Source: Candidatus Omnitrophota bacterium (GTDB lineage Bacteria > Verrucomicrobiota > Verrucomicrobiia > Limisphaerales > UBA1319). Taken from it: a DNA stretch of 6,941 nt. Shown here piece by piece: positions 1-5,191 of the stretch. The stretch spans positions 13,226-20,166 of the forward strand of contig JAMCZD010000061.1 in NCBI GenBank assembly GCA_023473405.1, in the 5' to 3' direction. The number at the start of each line of letters is the position of its first letter. The first letter of the stretch is position 1. The position numbers and the translations under genes are program-made. The notes beneath the pieces were generated by a model. It made no database searches, had not been told where the DNA came from, and was given only the letters and a program-made list of their open reading frames with translations.

Positions 1-508
1 CGCCGAAAGCGACCGAGTATTCCTGGAGTTTGCATTCGCCGGCCTGGTCGCAGATCGGGCAATCGAGCGGGTGATTGATCAAGAGGAATTCGAGCACCGC
101 CTGGCGCATCTTCTTCACATTGGGAGTGTCCGTGTAAATCTCCATGTGCGGCGTGATCGGCGTGGCACACGCAATGGCCGGGTTCCGCGCCTTGACAATC
201 TGCGGGGTGCCGTCCGGGAGAAGGATCGGTTTCCGGTCCGGGCCCAGGGCCGGAGTGCCGTATTCGACGAGGCACATGCGGCAATTGCCGGCGACCGGCA
301 GCTTGGGATGATAGCAATAATGGGGCACGTCCACGTTGGCCAACTCGCAGGCCTGGATCATGGTGGTGGGAATAAGCTGGCCGGTGAGGGGATGCGGCGT
401 CAGGCGCGGCACCTCGAGCGGGCGGCCATTGATCTTGACGGGAACGGTCGCGACCGGGGGCGGGGGCGGGTTGGTGGTGGTGTTGGAGGTTGATGAAGGT
501 GAACCCAT
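1..508 (-). CDS. nuoG: NADH-quinone oxidoreductase subunit G (NuoG), N-terminal part, cut by window edge
   Basis: This is the large Fe-S subunit of the peripheral arm of complex I, which passes electrons from NADH/FMN towards the quinone. Only the first 169 codons are visible and the gene runs off the left edge. The ferredoxin-like [2Fe-2S] (N1b) ligands are C65, C76, C79 and C114, around the motif YHPKLPVAGNCRMCLVE. The His-Cys [4Fe-4S] (N5) motif is H146, C150, C153 and C159 in HPLDCPICDQAGEC. The ATG at 508 is 15 nt after the nuoF stop. It is the only methionine ahead of the ferredoxin fold, and the in-frame nuoF TAA blocks any earlier start. No clear Shine-Dalgarno precedes it. Two oddities are a Ser/Thr/Asn/Pro-rich leader (residues 1-21, with PPPPP) and an insertion of about 10 residues at 35-48 before the first helix. 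The molybdopterin-like domain that would complete the identification lies outside the window, but the N-terminal motifs are diagnostic for NuoG-type subunits. Confidence 0.95.
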   Translation of the reverse strand, partial: MGSPSSTSNTTTNPPPPPVATVPVKINGRPLEVPRLTPHPLTGQLIPTTMIQACELANVDVPHYCYHPKLPVAGNCRMCLVEYGTPALGPDRKPILLPDGTPQIVKARNPAIACATPITPHMEIYTDTPNVKKMRQAVLEFLLINHPLDCPICDQAGECKLQEYSVAFG

Positions 509-523
509 GAATCCAAGCGTTGA

Positions 524-1870
524 TTATCCGGTAAACTCGTCCTTGAACTTGGCGACAGTGCTTTGAACGGGCCAGGCACAGGCCTCGCCGAAGGCGCAGA
601 TGGTCCTGCCGCCGGAGATATTGTTGGCGATGTGGAGCAGGTAGTCGGCGTCCTGTTGGCGTCCCTGGCCGCGCGCCAATCGCGCGAGGGCCTTGCTCAT
701 CCAGAGCGAACCTTCGCGGCACGGGGTGCACTGGCCGCAGCTTTCATGCGCGTAGAACTCGCTGATATTGGCCAGAACCGAAACCATGTCGGCGGAGTCA
801 TCGAGCACGATCACCGCCGCGGAGCCGCACATCGAGCCGGCGGCACTCAGCGATTCGGCGTCATACGGCAAGTCCAACAGGGCCACTTCCCGTTCGATTT
901 CCCTGCCGTCCGGTCGCTTGGTCTTGAGTTTGTATTTCTCGCCGGCCCGGAGGATTTTGGCTGACGATCCTCCGGGGATGATGGCCTTGAGCTTGCGGCC
1001 ATCGCGCAGGCCACCGGCGAAATCGGAGACCAACTGGCCCAGCGTCACCTGCCCGATCTGGATTTCGAAGTAGCCCGGTTTTCGGACGTGACCGCTGACG
1101 CATACGATCCGGGTGCCGGGATCGGTGGGGGTGCCTAATTGGGCGTAAGCGGCTCCGCCCATGGCGACAACGTGTTTGACGGCGCAGAGGGTCTCGACGT
1201 TGTTGACGATCGTGGGACACCCGTAAAGCCCGAGAACCGCCGGGTAGTAAGGCGGTTTGATGCGCGGGTAAGGCCGTTTGCCTTCGAGGGATTCAATCAG
1301 GCCGGTCTCCTCGCCGCAGATATAGGCGCCGGCGCCGCGGTGGATGTGAATCTCGAGATTATAACCGCTGCCCAGAATGTTCGGACCGAGAAAATGATGG
1401 GCGCGCGCCTCGTCCAGGGCCCTTTGGAGCAGCCTGGCGCCCGGGATGAATTCACCGCGAATGTAGATATACGCCAGGTGCACGTCATTGGCGTAACAGG
1501 CGATGATCATGCCCTCGAGGAGTTGATGCGGGTCCTTGTGGATGATCTGCCGGTCCTTGAACGTGCCCGGCTCCGATTCGTCGGCGTTGCAAATGAGGTA
1601 AATCGGCTTGGTCGTCTTGTGGTCAATGAATGACCATTTGGTCCCGGCAGGGAAACCGGCACCGCCGCGTCCGCGGAGGCCCGAGAGCCTGACCTCGTTG
1701 CGGATTCGTGCGGGCCCATCGAGAACCGCGCCGGCAGGCAGGGTGATGGGGGGTAGTGCCAGGGCCTTTTTCAGATCCGCATAACCATCATGGCGCAGGT
1801 AAGTATCGATGTCCGGCGCGTAACCGGGGGCATCGATGTGTTTCAATATGAGCCGGTATTCGTCGGGCAT
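524..1870 (-). CDS. nuoF: NADH-quinone oxidoreductase subunit F (NuoF), NADH/FMN-binding
   Basis: This is the catalytic entry subunit of complex I. It binds NADH, reduces FMN by hydride transfer and passes electrons to cluster N3 on the cytoplasmic face. The 448-residue product is of normal full length. The glycine-rich FMN/NADH loop RGRGGAGFPAGTKW spans about residues 66-79. NADESEPGTFKDR (95-107) and GAYICGEETG (181-190) complete the flavin site. The SLBB-like domain follows at about 255-330. The [4Fe-4S] N3 ligands are C378, C381 and C384 in ESCGQCTPCREG, plus C425 in TICAFGEA. Start ATG 1870 gives the expected N-terminus, with no in-frame extension needed and no convincing Shine-Dalgarno. 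The gene follows nuoE after a 192-bp gap that holds an opposite-strand tRNA gene, and it leads directly into nuoG. I see no broken or missing key residue. Soluble hydrogenase HoxF/HndC proteins are homologous, but the nuoB-C-D-E context makes complex I the clear assignment. Confidence 0.98.
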   Translation of the reverse strand: MPDEYRLILKHIDAPGYAPDIDTYLRHDGYADLKKALALPPITLPAGAVLDGPARIRNEVRLSGLRGRGGAGFPAGTKWSFIDHKTTKPIYLICNADESEPGTFKDRQIIHKDPHQLLEGMIIACYANDVHLAYIYIRGEFIPGARLLQRALDEARAHHFLGPNILGSGYNLEIHIHRGAGAYICGEETGLIESLEGKRPYPRIKPPYYPAVLGLYGCPTIVNNVETLCAVKHVVAMGGAAYAQLGTPTDPGTRIVCVSGHVRKPGYFEIQIGQVTLGQLVSDFAGGLRDGRKLKAIIPGGSSAKILRAGEKYKLKTKRPDGREIEREVALLDLPYDAESLSAAGSMCGSAAVIVLDDSADMVSVLANISEFYAHESCGQCTPCREGSLWMSKALARLARGQGRQQDADYLLHIANNISGGRTICAFGEACAWPVQSTVAKFKDEFTG

Positions 1871-1899
1871 GGCGGATTAAGGCCGAAACAGGCGCGAGC

Positions 1900-1927
1900 T
1901 TGACGTCGGCCGGAAAGCCTTTAAACT
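1900..1927 (+). promoter_or_regulatory. Candidate sigma-70 promoter for tRNA-Gln
   Basis: TTGACG at 1900-1905 (5 of 6 to the -35 consensus) is followed after 16 nt by TAAACT at 1922-1927 (4 of 6 to TATAAT). This predicts a transcription start near 1934, a few bases before the mature tRNA 5' end at 1942. The geometry suits a tRNA gene, and the promoter lies in the nuoE-nuoF gap, pointing against nuo transcription. This is a pattern match only. A TTGACG on the opposite strand (1939-1934) makes a loose inverted repeat with it, which may be chance. Confidence 0.5.
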
Positions 1928-1941
1928 TTTACCCGTCAATT

Positions 1942-2015
1942 TGCCGAATGGTGTAACGGTAGCACAGCAGACTCTGGATCTGTTTGTCATGGTTCGAATC
2001 CATGTTCGGCAGCCA
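1942..2015 (+). tRNA. tRNA-Gln, anticodon CTG
   Basis: The full cloverleaf can be folded by eye. The acceptor stem TGCCGAA (1942-1948) pairs perfectly with TTCGGCA (2005-2011). The D stem is GTGT (1951-1954) with GCAC (1962-1965), and its loop AACGGTA holds the GG pair. The anticodon stem is GCAGA (1967-1971) with TCTGT (1979-1983), and its loop CTCTGGA places anticodon CTG at 1974-1976, which reads the codon CAG. The T arm is CATGG-TTCGAAT-CCATG. The discriminator base is G (2012) and the CCA end is encoded (2013-2015). The weak U1-A72 pair and discriminator G are typical identity features of glutamine tRNAs. The length is 74 nt including CCA, with a four-base variable loop. The gene sits alone, antisense to the nuo operon, 71 bp from the nuoF start and 47 bp from the nuoE stop. 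No intrinsic terminator is visible downstream. Confidence 0.97.
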
Positions 2016-2062
2016 AGCCGGTCGAGGCCGCACGGGGGCTGGTTTGCGCGGGTGGTGTCCAT

Positions 2063-2614
2063 TCAATCCTTCTTGCACCGGCCCAGGATTTCATCCGCCT
2101 TTTCCGGGGTTACGTTTTCGTAAAGATCCTCGTTGCACATCAGCACGGGCGCGGTGTGGCATCCGGCCAGGCACTCGACATACTCGACGGAGAACCTGCC
2201 GTCGGGCGTGCATTGCGGCTCGTGGGAATCCGGGTTCAGGCCGAGTTTGCGGCAGAGGTGCTCATGGAGGGTGGCGCTGCCGGCCAGGGCGCAGCTCAAG
2301 GTGCGGCAGACTTTGAATTGGAATTGGCCCATAGGCTTCCGGCGCAGCATGGGATAAAAGGTGGCCAGCTCGTAGAGATTGATCGGTTCCAAGCCGAGCT
2401 TGAGGGCGGCCCATTCGAGGGCAGTCTCGGGGAGGTAACCCAGGTGTTCCTGCAAGGCATGCAGGACCATGAGAGAAGCGCTTCGCTTCTGGGGATAGTG
2501 GGTGATCAGCTCATCGATGGCCGCCTCGATATTGGCCGGCACCGTGAACGGAATGGCGTGTTGTTGCTTGGCATCCATCGTTTGCCGCTCTCGGTCTTTT
2601 TCGGTTTCTTTCAT
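2063..2614 (-). CDS. nuoE: NADH-quinone oxidoreductase subunit E (NuoE), [2Fe-2S] thioredoxin-like subunit
   Basis: This is the 24-kDa-type subunit of complex I that carries the off-path cluster N1a next to the FMN of NuoF. It has an N-terminal helical bundle (YPQKRSASLMVLHALQEHLGYLP, residues 40-62) and a thioredoxin-like domain from about residue 95. The [2Fe-2S] ligands are C103 and C108 (CRTLSC) and C148 and C152 (ECLAGC), the canonical C-x4-C and C-x3-C pairs. I chose the ATG at 2614 because it overlaps the nuoD stop as ATGA, the usual arrangement for coupled translation, and gives 183 residues. An in-frame ATG at 2578 (171 residues), preceded by a GAGAG about 9 nt upstream, is a real alternative, since the first 12 residues are charged and unlikely to be conserved. 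The reading frame stays open further upstream, but only as a shadow of nuoD. Confidence 0.95.
   Translation of the reverse strand: MKETEKDRERQTMDAKQQHAIPFTVPANIEAAIDELITHYPQKRSASLMVLHALQEHLGYLPETALEWAALKLGLEPINLYELATFYPMLRRKPMGQFQFKVCRTLSCALAGSATLHEHLCRKLGLNPDSHEPQCTPDGRFSVEYVECLAGCHTAPVLMCNEDLYENVTPEKADEILGRCKKD
2611..2614 (-). promoter_or_regulatory. nuoD stop / nuoE start overlap (ATGA)
   Basis: The nuoD TGA (2613-2611) and the nuoE ATG (2614-2612) share bases as ATGA. This suggests that ribosomes finishing nuoD restart on nuoE, keeping the two subunits in step. It depends on the 2614 start being used rather than the in-frame ATG at 2578. Confidence 0.6.
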
Positions 2615-3888
2615 CGGTCGCACTCGCCCATTACAAAATCCAACGAACCCAAAATCGCCATCACGTCGCTGACCAGGTGTCCCTTGAGCAGATAAGGCAG
2701 CGTGCTGATCGTGACGAACGAAGGCGACCGAATCTTGAGGCGATGCGGCACGCCGCCCCCTTTGCTGTTGAGATAGAAGCCGAGCTCGCCCTTGGGATTC
2801 TCGGCGCTGAAATAGACCTCGCCTGCCGGGGCGTTGATCCCCTGGGTTACCAGGATGAATTGGTGAATCAACTCTTCCATCCGGGTCAGGACTTTTTCCT
2901 TGGCCGGGAGGACGACCTTGCCATCGGCGACATTGATGGGGCCATCGGGCAATTGGTCCAGGCACTGGTGCACGAGACGCACGCTTTGGCGCAGTTCCTC
3001 CACCCGGACGAGGTAGCGGTCGTAGCAATCCCCGACGCTCCCCACCGGCACGTCAAAAACCAGGTCTGAATAGACCAGGTACGGATGCGCCTTGCGCAGG
3101 TCGAATTCGACCCCGCTGCCGCGCAGGTTGGCACCCGTCACGCCGTAATCGACGGCCACTTCCTTGGGCAAAACACCGATGCCTTTCGTGCGATCAACAA
3201 AGATGCGGTTCCGGGTCAGGAACAGGTCCAGTTCCCTGATGGGAGTCGCGAAGCTGTGCAGAAAGTGCCGGAGCTGGCCCGTCCAATCGGGCGGCAAATC
3301 CCGCGACAGGCCGCCGATCCGGGTGTAACTCGTGGTAAAGCGCGCTCCGGTAAGCGACTCGATGAGGTTATATATCTTCTCACGCTCGGTAAAGATGTGC
3401 AAAAAAACGGTCATGGCGCCCAAATCGAGCGCCAAACTGCCCAGGCCAAGCAGGTGCGACGAAATCCGCGCCAGCTCGCAGCAGATTACCCGGATATATT
3501 GGCATCGGGGCGGCAGGGCCTGGTCGATCCCGAGTAATTTTTCCACCGCCATGACATACGCCACGTTGTTGGCCAGCGGCGCCAGGTAATCGAGGCGATC
3601 GGTGTAAGGAATGAACTGGGTGTAGGTCATGTTCTCGGCGATCTTTTCATCGCCGCGATGCAAATAACCAATATCCGGTGTCGCCTTGGCGATGGTTTCG
3701 CCCTCCAACTCGAGGATCAACCGCAGAACGCCATGCGTGGCCGGGTGTGACGGCCCCATGTTCAAGACCATCCTGTCCCCCTGAATACCGCCCACGTCTG
3801 CGCCGGGCATATCCGAGAGACTCGCCGCGGGTCCGATAGGAGGCGGTGCGGACGGGACCCGTCCATGAGGTTCTTGATCGGCGGTCAT
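2611..3888 (-). CDS. nuoD: NADH-quinone oxidoreductase subunit D (NuoD), 49-kDa quinone-site subunit
   Basis: This subunit of the connecting module forms the quinone pocket together with NuoB. It belongs to the family related to the [NiFe]-hydrogenase large subunit. The 425-residue product carries MGPSHPATHGVLR (44-56), GYLHRGDEKIAEN (74-86), PYTDRLDYLAPL (94-105), ELARISSHLLGLG (138-150), TRIGGLSRDLP (189-199) and the C-terminal LDFVMGECDR. H52 and Y101 occupy the places of the quinone-head-group His and Tyr known from Thermus Nqo4. The metal-binding cysteines of hydrogenases are absent, as expected for NuoD. The ATG at 3888 follows the nuoC TGA with no spacer (TGAATG), and no Shine-Dalgarno is visible. 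It gives a leader of about 40 residues, rich in Pro, Ala and Gly, before the conserved core. Later methionines at residues 27, 40 or 44 could be the true start, so the N-terminus is less certain than the gene. Confidence 0.97.
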   Translation of the reverse strand: MTADQEPHGRVPSAPPPIGPAASLSDMPGADVGGIQGDRMVLNMGPSHPATHGVLRLILELEGETIAKATPDIGYLHRGDEKIAENMTYTQFIPYTDRLDYLAPLANNVAYVMAVEKLLGIDQALPPRCQYIRVICCELARISSHLLGLGSLALDLGAMTVFLHIFTEREKIYNLIESLTGARFTTSYTRIGGLSRDLPPDWTGQLRHFLHSFATPIRELDLFLTRNRIFVDRTKGIGVLPKEVAVDYGVTGANLRGSGVEFDLRKAHPYLVYSDLVFDVPVGSVGDCYDRYLVRVEELRQSVRLVHQCLDQLPDGPINVADGKVVLPAKEKVLTRMEELIHQFILVTQGINAPAGEVYFSAENPKGELGFYLNSKGGGVPHRLKIRSPSFVTISTLPYLLKGHLVSDVMAILGSLDFVMGECDR

Positions 3889-4464
3889 TCAATGGGGGGT
3901 GCGGGACCTGGGTTCGCGCTCGATGGTGTTCTTGCCGCCGGCCACGCTTACGAAAGGGCCGCCTTCGACCGGGGCGGGTTGCGTGAACGCGACTCCCGGC
4001 ACCTCGGAGGCCTTGCCGGCCAGGGGGAAATCCTTGCGCAACGGGAAAAAGGGACAGCCTTCCCACATCAGAATTCGCCGCGGGTCCGGGTGTCCATGGA
4101 ACCGAAGCCCCATCATGTCGAAAATCTCGCGTTCGGGCCAATTGGCGGCCTGCCAGACGGGGGTCACCGAGGGCAATTCTGCCGGTGGATCGCTTACCAT
4201 GGTTTGCAGGCGCAGGCGGCAATGATGGCCGTAACCGTATAACTCGTAAACCACCATGAAACGGGGTTCCGAGCCGTAGTTGTCCACGCTGGTAATATCG
4301 ACCAGGAAATCAAATCCCAACGTGTGCTTGGCAAAGACACAGACTTCGGCGATCCGCCGCGCGTCATTCACCCTGACCGCAATTTCTTCGCGGAATTCGC
4401 TCGGTGCGGAGACCAAATCACCGAATTTTTCTTGTATCTGTTGGGCGCAGGTTAGGGCCGACAT
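3889..4464 (-). CDS. nuoC: NADH-quinone oxidoreductase subunit C (NuoC), 30-kDa subunit
   Basis: This is a structural subunit of the connecting module that packs against NuoD and NuoB. It carries no cofactor. From the ATG at 4464 the product is 191 residues. Signatures are FLVDITSVDN, the 30-kDa motif NWPEREIFDMMGLRFHGHPD followed by PRRILMWEGCPFFPLRKD, and a C-terminal tail with TIEREPRSRTPH. The longer frame begins with TTG at 4503, directly abutting the nuoB stop (TGATTG), and would add 13 residues (MGSLRRTLLVPIT). I prefer 4464 because MSALTCAQQIQEKFG looks like the usual start of the family and TTG starts are rare. However, neither start has a Shine-Dalgarno, and the TTG would mirror the abutting stop-start at nuoC/nuoD. 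NuoC is separate here and is not fused to NuoD as in enterobacteria. Confidence 0.94.
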   Translation of the reverse strand: MSALTCAQQIQEKFGDLVSAPSEFREEIAVRVNDARRIAEVCVFAKHTLGFDFLVDITSVDNYGSEPRFMVVYELYGYGHHCRLRLQTMVSDPPAELPSVTPVWQAANWPEREIFDMMGLRFHGHPDPRRILMWEGCPFFPLRKDFPLAGKASEVPGVAFTQPAPVEGGPFVSVAGGKNTIEREPRSRTPH

Positions 4465-4503
4465 GGTTATGGGCACGAGCAAGGTCCGCCGCAGCGAGCC
4501 CAA

Positions 4504-5013
4504 TCAAGCGGCGCGTCTGAGGCGCGGCCAGGCGGGTTCGCTGATGATTTTTTGCTGGAGTTTGACCAGGGCATCGAGCAGAGCCTCCGGCCGGGGCGGG
4601 CAACCGGACACGTAGACATCGACCGGCAGGATTCTATCGACTCCTTGCAGCACGGCGTAGCTGCGGTACATGCCGCCGGTTGATGCGCAAGCGCCCATGG
4701 CGATAACCCATTTGGGCTCGGCCATTTGCTGGTAGAGGCGTTGAACGGCCAATGCCATCTTGTAAGTAACCGTTCCGGCAACGATCATCACGTCGGACTG
4801 CCGCGGTGAGAAACGCATGACCTCAGCCCCGAACCGCGAGATATCGAACCGGCTGGCGGCGGTGCCCATTAGTTCGATGGCGCAGCAGGCCAGCCCCATT
4901 GGCATTGGCCACAGTGAATTCTTCCGGCACCAATTCACGGCGGCATCCAGGCGCGTAAGAATGACGCCGCCTTCGACCTTTGCGTTATATCCGATCTCTG
5001 TAACGTTTTGCAT
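4504..5013 (-). CDS. nuoB: NADH-quinone oxidoreductase subunit B (NuoB), cluster N2 subunit
   Basis: This subunit holds the terminal [4Fe-4S] cluster N2, which reduces quinone at the interface with NuoD. The 169-residue product has the tandem-cysteine motif GLACCAIE, giving C43 and C44. The other two ligands are C109 in AMGACASTGGM and C138 in YVSGCPPRPEAL, so all four N2 ligands are present. The conserved MRFSPRQSDVMIVAGTV segment lies at 66-82. The length is typical for the family. It is the first visible gene of the operon. The ATG at 5013 has no obvious Shine-Dalgarno, and nothing resembling nuoA lies between it and rpoD. The operon promoter must lie in or near 5014-5191. AATAAT on the reverse strand (5092-5087) is a possible -10, but I could not find a matching -35, so I do not call it as a promoter. 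Confidence 0.97.
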   Translation of the reverse strand: MQNVTEIGYNAKVEGGVILTRLDAAVNWCRKNSLWPMPMGLACCAIELMGTAASRFDISRFGAEVMRFSPRQSDVMIVAGTVTYKMALAVQRLYQQMAEPKWVIAMGACASTGGMYRSYAVLQGVDRILPVDVYVSGCPPRPEALLDALVKLQQKIISEPAWPRLRRAA

Positions 5014-5104
5014 CTAATCGGCCGGGTTAAGCAAACGAATAACGCAAGGCTAATCCGCCCGGACAATTGAGGCAAGCTTATCAATCATTATTTTCACCCG
5101 GCTG

Positions 5105-5141
5105 GGCGCAAACCGCGCTTGACTATGCGCTTGGCGCAAAC
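5105..5141 (+). repeat. Nested short direct repeats in the rpoD/nuoB divergent intergenic region
   Basis: GGCGCAAAC occurs at 5105-5113 and again at 5133-5141, with repeat starts 28 bp apart. Between the two copies GCGCTTG occurs at 5115-5121 and 5127-5133, with starts 12 bp apart. The repeats bracket and overlap the candidate rpoD -35 (5119-5124). A related GCAAACGAAT lies nearer nuoB at 5031. They could be binding sites for a regulator shared by the divergent genes, but no known operator is recognised and chance in a G+C-rich region is possible. Confidence 0.45.
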
Positions 5142-5147
5142 AATATT
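5119..5147 (+). promoter_or_regulatory. Candidate sigma-70 promoter of rpoD
   Basis: TTGACT at 5119-5124 (5 of 6 to TTGACA) is followed after exactly 17 nt by AATATT at 5142-5147 (4 of 6 to TATAAT). The predicted start is near 5154, giving a leader of about 38 nt that contains the rpoD ribosome binding site. A second AT-rich element, GATAAT at 5166-5171, matches the -10 in 5 of 6 bases, but it lacks a suitably spaced -35 and would leave almost no leader. Confidence 0.55.
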
Positions 5148-5150
5148 GCG
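5135..5150 (+). promoter_or_regulatory. Operator-like dyad over the rpoD -10
   Basis: CGCAA at 5135-5139 and TTGCG at 5146-5150 form an inverted repeat with a 6-nt centre. It lies across the candidate -10 (5142-5147), and the palindrome CAATATTG (5141-5148) falls in its right half. The position is right for a repressor site, including possible autoregulation of rpoD, but no regulator can be named from the sequence. It may be coincidental. Confidence 0.3.
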
Positions 5151-5179
5151 ACACTTATTCGTGCGGATAATTTTAAAGC

Positions 5180-5185
5180 AGGAAG
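5180..5185 (+). promoter_or_regulatory. Ribosome binding site of rpoD
   Basis: AGGAAG lies 6 nt ahead of the ATG at 5192. It fixes the rpoD start and contrasts with the nuo genes of this window, which have no comparable element. Confidence 0.7.
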
Positions 5186-5191
5186 ATCAAT

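Noticed and set aside
1..1870. NuoF/NuoG as subunits of a NAD-linked hydrogenase or formate dehydrogenase
   Set aside because: The contiguous nuoB-C-D-E genes and the NuoD sequence without Ni-binding cysteines fit complex I, not a hydrogenase.
1911..1939. Reverse-strand promoter for nuoF using TTGACG (1939-1934)
   Set aside because: At 16-18 nt spacing the -10 position reads TTTCCG or similar, not a credible -10.
1942..2015. tRNA-Gln as an integration (att) site for an island or phage
   Set aside because: No integrase, no repeated tRNA 3' end and no foreign-looking genes occur on either side; both flanks are conserved nuo genes.
1877..2062. 61-codon reverse-strand frame between nuoE and nuoF
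   Set aside because: Most of it is the translation of the antisense of the tRNA-Gln gene (CRTWIRTMTNRSRVCCATVTPF), a common artefact around tRNA genes; no start signal.
2016..2062. Intrinsic terminator after the tRNA
   Set aside because: Only very short G+C stems (for example CGG/CCG at 2019-2030) and no T-tract are present on either strand.
2615..3028. Upstream continuation of the nuoE frame giving a 321-residue product
   Set aside because: The added part overlaps nuoD entirely and has the Arg/Pro/Gly-rich composition of a shadow frame. The NuoE family begins near the ATG at 2614 or 2578.
5087..5092. AATAAT on the reverse strand as the -10 of the nuoB promoter
   Set aside because: No acceptable -35 at 15-19 nt upstream. 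It remains possible for a promoter that does not rely on a -35, but the evidence is too thin to call.
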